From positions 4,774,001 to 4,838,000 of the forward strand of contig LR782234.1 of the NCBI GenBank assembly GCA_902825215.1: a stretch of 64,000 nucleotides of DNA, in the 5' to 3' direction. The DNA comes from Pseudomonas fluorescens (GTDB lineage: Bacteria > Pseudomonadota > Gammaproteobacteria > Pseudomonadales > Pseudomonadaceae). The first letter of the stretch is position 1. Each line of letters begins with the position of its first letter. Positions 24,815-32,222 of the stretch are shown here, one piece after another. The notes beneath the pieces were generated by a model. It made no database searches. It had not been told where the DNA came from and was given only the letters and a program-made list of their open reading frames with translations. The position numbers and the translations under genes were made by a program.

Positions 24815-25300
24815 TTAGTCGCGGAAGTTGTTGAACTGCAGCGGCATGCCGAATTCCTTGGCGCGCAGTGCCGCGATGGCTTCCTGCAGGTCGTCGCGCT
24901 TCTTGCCAGTCACGCGCACTTGCTCGCCTTGAATGGCGGCCTGCACTTTCAATTTGGCTTCCTTGATGTGGCCGACAATCTTCTTCGCCAGCTCCTTGTC
25001 GATGCCTTCCTTGAGCACGGCGTCCTGCTTCATCAGCTTGCCCGAGGCGTAAGCGTCCTTGACCTCAAGGCACTGCACGTCGATCTTGCGCTTGACCAGC
25101 GCCAGCTTGAGGATTTCGATCATTGCTTCGAGCTGGAATTCGGCCTCGGCGGTCAGGCTGACGGTCAGGTCCTTTTCCTTGAACTCGAAGCTGCCTTTGC
25201 CTTTCAGGTCATAACGACGGTCGAGTTCCTTCACGGCGTTCTCGACCGCGTTGGTGAGCTCGTGTTTGTCCAGTTCGGATACCACGTCGAACGACGGCAT
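24815..25300 (-). CDS. YajQ family nucleotide-binding protein
   Basis: 161 residues, full length. MPSFDVVSELDKHELTNAVE at the N-terminus and EFGMPLQFNNFRD at the C-terminus are family signatures; there are two ferredoxin-like domains. Some YajQ proteins bind cyclic di-GMP, others have been tied to phage or tRNA functions; the effector here is not known. Cytoplasmic. Divergent from panE with a 140-base shared upstream region. Confidence 0.95.
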   Translation of the reverse strand: MPSFDVVSELDKHELTNAVENAVKELDRRYDLKGKGSFEFKEKDLTVSLTAEAEFQLEAMIEILKLALVKRKIDVQCLEVKDAYASGKLMKQDAVLKEGIDKELAKKIVGHIKEAKLKVQAAIQGEQVRVTGKKRDDLQEAIAALRAKEFGMPLQFNNFRD

Positions 25301-25440
25301 GTAATCTCTCCAATAAAAAGGCGCGCTCGATGGTGATGGAGCGCGCTTGGCTTGCGGTTAAAATCGGGCTCATTATAACGGGTCTTTTCCCACCGATACG
25401 GCGCGCCGCACATGCCTGCAAGCAATCGAGCAAAATACTG

Positions 25441-26358
25441 ATGTCGACTCCCTGGCATGTACTGGGCGCCGGCAGTCTCGGCACTCTATGGGCGACCCGC
25501 CTGGCCCGCGCGGGCCTGCCTGTGCGGTTGATCGTGCGCGACCAAACGCGTTTGCGCAGCTACACGGCTGCCGGTGGACTGACCCTGGTAGAAAACGGAC
25601 AAGCCAGCACCCATGCAGTTCCCGCTGAAACCGCGGATAACCCCGCGCCGATCCGCCGCCTGCTGGTGGCGTGCAAGGCCTATGACGCCGAGAACGCCGT
25701 CGCCCGTATCGCCCCGCGACTGGCGGCCGATGCCGAGCTGATCCTGCTGCAGAACGGTCTCGGCAGTCAGGATGCCGTCGCCGCCCAGGTCCCGCATGCG
25801 CGGTGTATCAGCGCTTCCAGCACCGAAGGTGCGTTTCGCGATGGCGACTGGCGCGTGGTGTTTGCCGGACACGGTTTTACCTGGCTCGGCGATGTCGCAA
25901 ATCCATTGGCGCCGATCTGGCTGGACGATCTGCAAACGGCGAACATTCCCCATGAATGGACCGCTGACATCCTCACCCGCCTGTGGCGCAAACTGGCGCT
26001 CAACTGTGCGATCAACCCGCTGACGGTGTTGCACGACTGCCGTAACGGCGGACTGACCGAGCATCACTGCGAAGTCGCCACCCTGTGTGGCGAGCTGGCC
26101 GAATTGCTTGAACGTTGTGGTCAACCGGCAGCGGCGGACAACCTGCAAGCGGAAGTCGAGCGAGTGATTCAGGCCACCGCGGCCAATTACTCCTCGATGT
26201 ACCAGGACGTCGCCAACCAGCGCCGCACCGAAATCAGTTACCTGTTGGGCCACGCCTGCAAAGTTGCCGAACGTCACCGGGTAAACCTGCCGCACCTGCA
26301 GCAACTGCAACAGCGCCTGATTGGCCATCTGCGCAGCCTCGGATTGCCCAGCGACTGA
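25441..26358 (+). CDS. panE: 2-dehydropantoate 2-reductase
   Basis: 305 residues. NADPH-dependent reduction of ketopantoate to pantoate for coenzyme A. The Rossmann motif is WHVLGAGSLGTLWATRLARA at the N-terminus, followed by LLVACKAYD and LILLQNGLGSQDAV; LWRKLALNCAINPLTVLHDC is the conserved catalytic-Lys region. The frame is open 37 codons upstream but ATG at 25441 directly precedes the Rossmann strand and was chosen. It lies 45 bases upstream of the kinase gene. Confidence 0.95.
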   Translation: MSTPWHVLGAGSLGTLWATRLARAGLPVRLIVRDQTRLRSYTAAGGLTLVENGQASTHAVPAETADNPAPIRRLLVACKAYDAENAVARIAPRLAADAELILLQNGLGSQDAVAAQVPHARCISASSTEGAFRDGDWRVVFAGHGFTWLGDVANPLAPIWLDDLQTANIPHEWTADILTRLWRKLALNCAINPLTVLHDCRNGGLTEHHCEVATLCGELAELLERCGQPAAADNLQAEVERVIQATAANYSSMYQDVANQRRTEISYLLGHACKVAERHRVNLPHLQQLQQRLIGHLRSLGLPSD

Positions 26359-26403
26359 GCAGCGGCTACGCTGGCGACTTGTTCCTTTGTTGCGATAAAC
26401 CTG

Positions 26404-28440
26404 ATGCCATTGCGCCAGCGCCTCGAAAACCTGCCGGTCGGCCAGAAACTGTTGGCCGCCCTGCTGGTGTTGTTGACCACGGTTCTGCTGGTCGCCAACC
26501 TGACCTTCATCAGCGCCGCCTATTACATCTCCCAGGAAAGCATGGCGCCGCAGGCCTTGCAGACCATCGGCCGGCTGATCTCCAACCCGAGCCTGGTCAG
26601 CGAAGCCCTGCAATCACCGCAAAGTGCCGAGCGCCTGCTCAAGGAGCTCGACAGTTATTCACCGCTGCGCGCCGCCGCCCTCTATGACGGTAAGGGGCAA
26701 CGTCTGGCGCAAGTGCAGCGTGGCGACAAGCTCAGCCTGCCGGAGCATTACCGCCACGTCGAGGCCTGGCAACTGACCGAATTTCGCAGCAACCAACTGA
26801 TTACCCTGCCCCGTCCCGGCACCTCACCGGGCCATTTGCTGCTGGTTGCCAGCAGCGAGCTGCCGATGGCGTTCTACACCGGCACCCTGACCGCCAGCCT
26901 CGGCATCCTGATTTTCAGCGTGCTGCTGTGGCTGGTGATTGCCCGGCAGATCAAACGTCTGATCACCCGGCCGATCCATCAGCTCGAGGAGCTGTCGCGC
27001 CAGGTCACCCGTGAAGAAAACTACGCCCTGCGGGCCGCGCGCGGCAACCACGATGAAATCGGCAGTCTGGCCGAGGCGTTCAACACCATGCTGTCGCGCA
27101 TCGAAGCGCGCGAGCAGCAGCTCAAGCGCGCCCGCGATGATTCGCAAGCGGCTTACGATCAGGCCCAGGGGCTGGCCGAAGAAACCCGCCACACCAATCG
27201 CAAACTGGAACTGGAAGTCCAGGTGCGCAGCAAGATCGAGAAGAAGCTCACCGGTTTCCAGAACTACCTCAACAGCATCATCGACTCGATGCCCTCAGCG
27301 CTGATTGCGCTCGACGAGCAGCTCTACGTCACCCAATGGAATCAGGAAGCCAGCGCCCTCTCCGGCACGCGTCTGGACGAAGCGCTGAACCAGCCGATCT
27401 TCCTTGCCTTTGAACCGCTCAAGCCGTTTCTGCCGCAACTCAAGCAAACCGTCGAGCAGCACACCGTGGCAAAAATCGAGCGGGTCACCTGGTTCAAGGA
27501 CGACGAGCCGAAGCACTACGCGCTGACCTTTTATCCGCTGATGGGCGGTGCCGGGCGCGGGGTGGTGATTCGCATCGACGACATCACCCAGCGCCTGTCG
27601 CTGGAAGAAATGATGGTCCAGTCGGAAAAAATGCTGTCGGTCGGTGGCCTGGCTGCCGGCATGGCCCATGAAATCAACAACCCGCTGGGCGCGATCCTGC
27701 ACAACGTGCAGAACATTCGTCGGCGCCTGTCCACCGATCTGCCAAAAAATCTGGAAACCGCCGAGCAACTGGGCATCGACCTGGACACCGTAAACCGCTA
27801 CCTGCAAGGCCGCGAAGTGCCGCAACTGCTCGACGGTATTCAACAGGCCGGTGCGCGGGCGGCGAAAATCGTCACGCACATGCTCAGTTTCAGCCGCCGC
27901 AGTACCCGGCAGATGGCGCCATGTGATCTACCGGCCCTGATCGATCAAGCCGTGGAAATCGCCGGCAACGACTTCGATCTGGCCATCGGTTTCGACTTCA
28001 AGGGCCAGGCGATCATCCGTCAATTCGACCCGGCGCTCGGCCCGGTGCCGGGCACCGCCAACGAGCTCGAGCAGGTGCTGCTCAATCTGTTGAAAAACGC
28101 CGCGCAGGCGATCCACCAGCGCGAGGACGACAGCGAGCCGGGGCGGATCATTCTGCGTACCAGACTCAATCCGCCCTGGGCCGAGATTCAAGTCGAAGAC
28201 AACGGTATCGGCATGAGCGAAAGCGTGCGCAAACGCACCTTCGAGCCGTTCTTCACCACCAAGGAAATCGGCCAGGGCACCGGACTGGGCTTGTCAGTCT
28301 CATACTTCATCATTACCAACAATCACAAAGGGCAGATGGAAGTGCAGTCCGCGCCGGGCCAGGGCACCTGCTTTACCTTGCGCCTGCCGCTGAGCCAGCC
28401 AACGCCCATCGCCGCCGAAAACCATCAACTACCGAGGTAA
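26404..28440 (+). CDS. Sensor histidine kinase, membrane-bound, orphan
   Basis: 678 residues. TM1 about 14-38, a small periplasmic domain of about 120 residues, TM2 about 158-182, HAMP at about 183-240, coiled coil, PAS-like domain at about 285-395 (SIIDSMPSALIALDEQLYV). HisKA follows with the phospho-acceptor His in GMAHEINNPLGAILHNVQ near residue 421, then HATPase with N-box LLNLLKNAAQAI, DNGIGM and GQGTGLGLSVSY. No receiver domain and no response-regulator gene adjacent, so its partner is elsewhere. The next gene follows after 3 bases. Confidence 0.93.
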   Translation: MPLRQRLENLPVGQKLLAALLVLLTTVLLVANLTFISAAYYISQESMAPQALQTIGRLISNPSLVSEALQSPQSAERLLKELDSYSPLRAAALYDGKGQRLAQVQRGDKLSLPEHYRHVEAWQLTEFRSNQLITLPRPGTSPGHLLLVASSELPMAFYTGTLTASLGILIFSVLLWLVIARQIKRLITRPIHQLEELSRQVTREENYALRAARGNHDEIGSLAEAFNTMLSRIEAREQQLKRARDDSQAAYDQAQGLAEETRHTNRKLELEVQVRSKIEKKLTGFQNYLNSIIDSMPSALIALDEQLYVTQWNQEASALSGTRLDEALNQPIFLAFEPLKPFLPQLKQTVEQHTVAKIERVTWFKDDEPKHYALTFYPLMGGAGRGVVIRIDDITQRLSLEEMMVQSEKMLSVGGLAAGMAHEINNPLGAILHNVQNIRRRLSTDLPKNLETAEQLGIDLDTVNRYLQGREVPQLLDGIQQAGARAAKIVTHMLSFSRRSTRQMAPCDLPALIDQAVEIAGNDFDLAIGFDFKGQAIIRQFDPALGPVPGTANELEQVLLNLLKNAAQAIHQREDDSEPGRIILRTRLNPPWAEIQVEDNGIGMSESVRKRTFEPFFTTKEIGQGTGLGLSVSYFIITNNHKGQMEVQSAPGQGTCFTLRLPLSQPTPIAAENHQLPR

Positions 28441-28443
28441 CCC

Positions 28444-29028
28444 ATGGGCTTTCGCCTGTCGAAAATCTACACCCGCACCGGCGACACCGGCGAAACCGGC
28501 CTGGGCGACGGCCGTCGCGTGCCCAAGGATCACCCACGGATCGAGGCGATCGGCGAAGTCGATACGCTGAACAGTCAGGTCGGCGTGCTGCTGGCCGGAT
28601 TGATCGCCGAGCGTGAAAGCTGCCCGGGACTGAATGAGCTGATCGAGGTGTTGGCGCCTTGTCAGCATCGCCTGTTCGATTTGGGCGGCGAACTGGCGAT
28701 GCCGGAATATCAGGCGTTGAACGCAGCGGAAATCGAACGGCTGGAAGCAGCGATCGACGTGTGGAATGAAGAGTTGGGGCCGTTGGAGAATTTCATTCTG
28801 CCGGGCGGCACAATGCTGATCGCCCAAGCGCATGTGTGCCGCAGCCTGGCGCGCAGTGCCGAGCGACGCTGCCAGCACCTGAATGCGCTGGAACCGCTGG
28901 CCGGGGTTGGCCTGGCGTATATCAATCGGTTGTCGGACTTGTTGTTTGTTGCGGCAAGGTTGATTGCGCGGCGGCAAGGGGTGGCGGAGATTTTGTGGCA
29001 GGCGGCCCCAAAGCCCCGAGATAAGTAG
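28444..29028 (+). CDS. Corrinoid adenosyltransferase, PduO type
   Basis: 194 residues. MGFRLSKIYTRTGDTGETGL at the N-terminus is the ATP-binding signature of PduO-type ATP:cob(I)alamin adenosyltransferases; YINRLSDLLFVAARLIARRQ near the C-terminus is the conserved RSD/active-site helix region. Makes adenosylcobalamin from cob(I)alamin. The ATG lies 3 bases after the kinase stop, with GAGG in the last kinase codons, so the pair is coupled. Whether the kinase senses anything linked to cobalamin is not shown. Confidence 0.93.
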   Translation: MGFRLSKIYTRTGDTGETGLGDGRRVPKDHPRIEAIGEVDTLNSQVGVLLAGLIAERESCPGLNELIEVLAPCQHRLFDLGGELAMPEYQALNAAEIERLEAAIDVWNEELGPLENFILPGGTMLIAQAHVCRSLARSAERRCQHLNALEPLAGVGLAYINRLSDLLFVAARLIARRQGVAEILWQAAPKPRDK

Positions 29029-29044
29029 CGTCTGACAGGACGCC

Positions 29045-29126
29045 TTCGCGAGCAGGCTCGCTCCCACAGGGACTGCATTTCTCCAGCTGGAACGCAGTCA
29101 AATGTGGGAGCGAGCCTGCTCGCGAA
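29045..29126. repeat. REP doublet, opposite orientation
   Basis: The arms face the other way compared with the doublets at 4605 and 24709: TTCGCGAGCAGGCTCGCTCC first, GGAGCGAGCCTGCTCGCGAA second. It lies between two convergent genes. Confidence 0.93.
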
Positions 29127-29150
29127 GGGGCTAGAAGCCCCACCGAAAAA

Positions 29151-30095
29151 TCAGGACTCAGGCCAGAACGCGCGAATCCCCGCGACACCCTGCGCCCCGA
29201 CGCTCCAGGCCCTGTCCCGCTCCGCCGACCCTACCCCACCGAGCAAAAACACCGGTTTGCTGAAACCCTCGATCAACGTCTCAGCCTGTTCCCACCCTAA
29301 TGGTTGCGCATCCGGATGGGTCAGCGTCGGCTGCACGGGCGACAGGGTGACGAAATCCACGCCCATCTGCTCGGCCAGCGCCAGTTCTTCAGCGTTGTGA
29401 CACGACGCCGCCAGCCAGCGCTCCGCCGGCAACGGCCGCCCCGCCGCCGCGTATTTACGCAACTGCGCCGATGTGATGTGCCAACCGGCCGATGGGAAAT
29501 CGCCGAGCCATTCGAAGGGTCCCTTGATCATCAACTGCGCCTTGCCGGCACACAGCCCGACCGCATCGACGGCCAGATCGCGGTATTTGGGGTCGTAGCC
29601 ATTCGGCGCGCGCAGCTGGATCAACTTGATACCGCCAGCAATTGCTTTCTGGATCCCGCGAAGCAGCGCTGGGGTTTCCAGATCTTCCGGAGTGATCAGG
29701 TATTCGGCGGGCAAACGCGCCGCGGCAACGATCGGCTGGTTGGCCGCCGGGAATTCATAATTCACCAGCTCCTTTGCTGTCACCCAGGCCAATGGCTGGC
29801 CTTCGGCGCCATGCGGTTCGCCACTGAATGCCGAGACTTCCCAGACATCCAGCAACACTTGTTTGTCCGGATAATCGTGGCGCACCTTGATCAGCGGCCG
29901 GGCCGCGCCAACGACGATACCCAGTTCCTCGTTCAATTCCCGCGCCAGCGCGCTTTCTACTGACTCGTCGGCCTCGACCTTACCGCCGGGAAACTCCCAC
30001 AGACCACCCTGATGCTGAGTGTCGGCACGGCGCGCGATGAGGATTTTGCCGCTGGCGTCACGAATGACCGCAGCGGCGACATGAACGCGTTTCAC
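29151..30095 (-). CDS. Nudix hydrolase fused to a ThiE-like domain
   Basis: 314 residues. N-terminal MutT-type Nudix domain with the box GGKVEADESVESALARELNE followed by ELGI, about residues 35-60. From about residue 135 there is a TIM-barrel half resembling thiamine-phosphate synthase: IKLIQLRAPNGYD, HITSAQLRKYA, ASCHNAEELALAEQMGVDFV, FLLGGV. The first domain fits sanitising 8-oxo-dGTP. The role of the ThiE-like part is unknown. The GTG at 30095 overlaps the GST stop by 4 bases (GTGA) and has GGAGGA upstream, so it was preferred over the upstream frame to 30146. Known architecture in Pseudomonas. Confidence 0.92.
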   Translation of the reverse strand: MKRVHVAAAVIRDASGKILIARRADTQHQGGLWEFPGGKVEADESVESALARELNEELGIVVGAARPLIKVRHDYPDKQVLLDVWEVSAFSGEPHGAEGQPLAWVTAKELVNYEFPAANQPIVAAARLPAEYLITPEDLETPALLRGIQKAIAGGIKLIQLRAPNGYDPKYRDLAVDAVGLCAGKAQLMIKGPFEWLGDFPSAGWHITSAQLRKYAAAGRPLPAERWLAASCHNAEELALAEQMGVDFVTLSPVQPTLTHPDAQPLGWEQAETLIEGFSKPVFLLGGVGSAERDRAWSVGAQGVAGIRAFWPES

Positions 30096-30724
30096 GGCTT
30101 CAATTCCTCCAGCCCGGCCTTTTGCCACGCTTTGAATGCAGGCCATTGGTAGACGGTTTCAACATAGGCTTCGTCGGCGGCCGGCAGTTGCACTTGATAG
30201 GTACGCAGGCGTACGGCAATCGGTGCGAAGAAGGCATCGGCCAGACTGACCCGGCCGAACAGGTACGGCCCTTCCTCGGTCGCTGCTGCACGACACTCCG
30301 CCCACAAGGCGAGCATGCGCTCGATGTCGACCTTCACTTCTGGTGGCACCGGATTGAGCGGCGCGTCGTGATTGAGGTTGAACGGCATGTGATTGCGCAT
30401 GGCGAAGAAGCCGCTGTGCATTTGCGCGCAGGCGGAGCGGGCTTGGGCGCGGGCGAATACATCGCTCGGCCAGAGCTGCTCGGAGGGGAATTGTTCGGCG
30501 AGGTATTCGGCGATCGCCAGCGAGTCGGCGATGGTGCCGCGGGTGGTTTTGAGCAGTGGCACCTTGGCGGTCGGCGAATGCTTGAGCAGCAGCTCGCGGG
30601 TATCGGGCTTGCCAAGCCGGATGAGTTCTTCGCTGTAAGGTGCGCCGGTCAGCTCCAGCGCCAGGGCGGCGCGCAGGGACCAGGAGGACAGCAGTTTGTC
30701 GCCGATGATCAGGTGCAGGGACAT
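30092..30724 (-). CDS. Glutathione S-transferase family protein
   Basis: 210 residues. Thioredoxin-like N-terminal domain: MSLHLIIGDKLLSSWSLRAA with the SSWS catalytic-Ser region, and a cis-Pro segment AKVPLLK. Substrate-helix domain follows with LFGRVSLADAFFAPIAVRL. Detoxification by glutathione conjugation is the family role; substrate unknown. The stop overlaps the GTG start of the Nudix gene. Confidence 0.93.
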   Translation of the reverse strand: MSLHLIIGDKLLSSWSLRAALALELTGAPYSEELIRLGKPDTRELLLKHSPTAKVPLLKTTRGTIADSLAIAEYLAEQFPSEQLWPSDVFARAQARSACAQMHSGFFAMRNHMPFNLNHDAPLNPVPPEVKVDIERMLALWAECRAAATEEGPYLFGRVSLADAFFAPIAVRLRTYQVQLPAADEAYVETVYQWPAFKAWQKAGLEELKP

Positions 30725-30784
30725 GGTGGTGGCGCCTTTTCGTCAGAGGAAAGCTTCTGAATGGATTGTGTCTGGACCGCCGTC

Positions 30785-30857
30785 TTCGCGAGCAGGCTCG
30801 CTCCCACAATAGACCGAGCTGCGGCGATACCCCTGTGGGAGCGAGCCTGCTCGCGAA
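30785..30857. repeat. REP doublet between gst and argJ
   Basis: TTCGCGAGCAGGCTCGCTCC at the left and GGAGCGAGCCTGCTCGCGAA at the right, same orientation as the 29045 doublet, with a short spacer. It lies just after the argJ stop, between two minus-strand genes. Confidence 0.93.
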
Positions 30858-30882
30858 TCGAGCGACTCGGTCCCGGGTCAGG

Positions 30883-32100
30883 TCAGGTGCGGTATTCAGC
30901 GTTGATCTTCACATACTCGTGCGACAGGTCGGTGGTCCAGATGGTTTCGCTGCAATCGCCGCGACCCAGCTCGATGCGGATGGTGATCTCTTCCTGCTGC
31001 ATCACTGCCGAGCCTTGCGCTTCAGTGTAGGTCGTTGCACGGGCGCCGCGGCTGGCGATGCACACCTCGCCAAGGAACACGTCAATCTTGCTCACGTCCA
31101 GGTCCGGCACACCGGCACGGCCGACCGCAGCAAGAATGCGGCCCCAGTTCGGGTCGGAAGCGAACAGCGCGGTCTTGATCAGCGGCGAGTGGGCCACGGT
31201 GTAGCCGACGTCCAGGCATTCCTGGTGATTGCCGCCACCGTTGACTTCCACGGTGACAAACTTGGTCGCGCCTTCGCCGTCCCGCACGATGGCCTGGGCC
31301 ACATCCATGCACACTTCGAACACCGCTTGTTTCAACTTGCCGAACAACTCGCCTTCGGCGCGGGTGATTTCCGGCAGTGCGGCCTTGCCGGTGGCGATCA
31401 GCATGCAGCAGTCGTTGGTCGAGGTATCGCCGTCGATGGTGATGCGGTTGAACGACTTGTTGGCGCCGTCGAGCATCAGGTTGTGCAGCACATCGCGCGA
31501 GACTTTGGCGTCCGTGGCGATGTAGCCGAGCATGGTCGCCATGTTCGGGCGAATCATGCCCGCGCCTTTGCTGATGCCGGTGACGGTGATGGTCACGCCA
31601 TCATGTTCGAACTGACGGCTGGCGCCCTTCGGCAGGGTGTCGGTGGTCATGATCCCGGTAGCGGCGGCTTCCCAGTTGTTTTCCGACAGATCGTCCAGCG
31701 CCGCCTGCAGCGCGCCTTCGATCTTCTCGACGGGCAGCGGCTCACCGATCACGCCGGTGGAGTACGGCAGGATCTGACTGGCATCGACGCCGGTCAGCTC
31801 GGCCAGTTTCGCGGTGGTGCGCTCGGCAGCCGCCAGACCCGGTTCGCCGGTGCCGGCATTGGCGTTACCGGTGTTGGTCAACAGGTAGCGCACGGCGTTG
31901 TTTACGCGTTTTTTCGCCAGAATCACCGGCGCTGCACAGAAAGCGTTCAAGGTGAACACGCCCGCCACGGTCGAGCCTTCGGCACAGCGCATCACTACAA
32001 CATCCTTGCGCCCGGGGCGCTTGATGCCGGCCGAGGCGATACCGAGTTCAAAACCGGCAACCGGGTGCAACGTTGGCAACGGACCAAGACCAACAGCCAT
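30883..32100 (-). CDS. argJ: Bifunctional ornithine acetyltransferase / N-acetylglutamate synthase
   Basis: 405 residues. ArgJ recycles the acetyl group from N-acetylornithine to glutamate in arginine synthesis. The autocleavage site is in MIRPNMATMLGYIATDA (before the Thr of ATML). LTNTGNANAGTGEPGLA and SPLIKTALFASDPNWGRILA are family segments. Substrate-binding SFNRITIDGDTSTNDCCMLI also is present. ATG at 32100. It follows secA on the minus strand across 122 bases. Confidence 0.97.
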   Translation of the reverse strand: MAVGLGPLPTLHPVAGFELGIASAGIKRPGRKDVVVMRCAEGSTVAGVFTLNAFCAAPVILAKKRVNNAVRYLLTNTGNANAGTGEPGLAAAERTTAKLAELTGVDASQILPYSTGVIGEPLPVEKIEGALQAALDDLSENNWEAAATGIMTTDTLPKGASRQFEHDGVTITVTGISKGAGMIRPNMATMLGYIATDAKVSRDVLHNLMLDGANKSFNRITIDGDTSTNDCCMLIATGKAALPEITRAEGELFGKLKQAVFEVCMDVAQAIVRDGEGATKFVTVEVNGGGNHQECLDVGYTVAHSPLIKTALFASDPNWGRILAAVGRAGVPDLDVSKIDVFLGEVCIASRGARATTYTEAQGSAVMQQEEITIRIELGRGDCSETIWTTDLSHEYVKINAEYRT

Positions 32101-32162
32101 GAATGCGCTCCTTACTCAATGATGTCAGCACCGCCACTTGCAGCGACGGTGGTGTGAATGGC

Positions 32163-32195
32163 AAAACGCCGCGACGGCAGAAGCCGGTCGCGGCG
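32163..32195 (-). terminator. Hairpin terminator after secA
   Basis: On the minus strand CGCCGCGAC and GTCGCGGCG form a 9-bp stem around an 11-base loop, followed by TTTTGCC. The T-run is only four bases long, so termination may be partial. Confidence 0.6.
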
Positions 32196-32222
32196 CGGGT
32201 ATTTCAGCGAGTGCTGCGGGTT

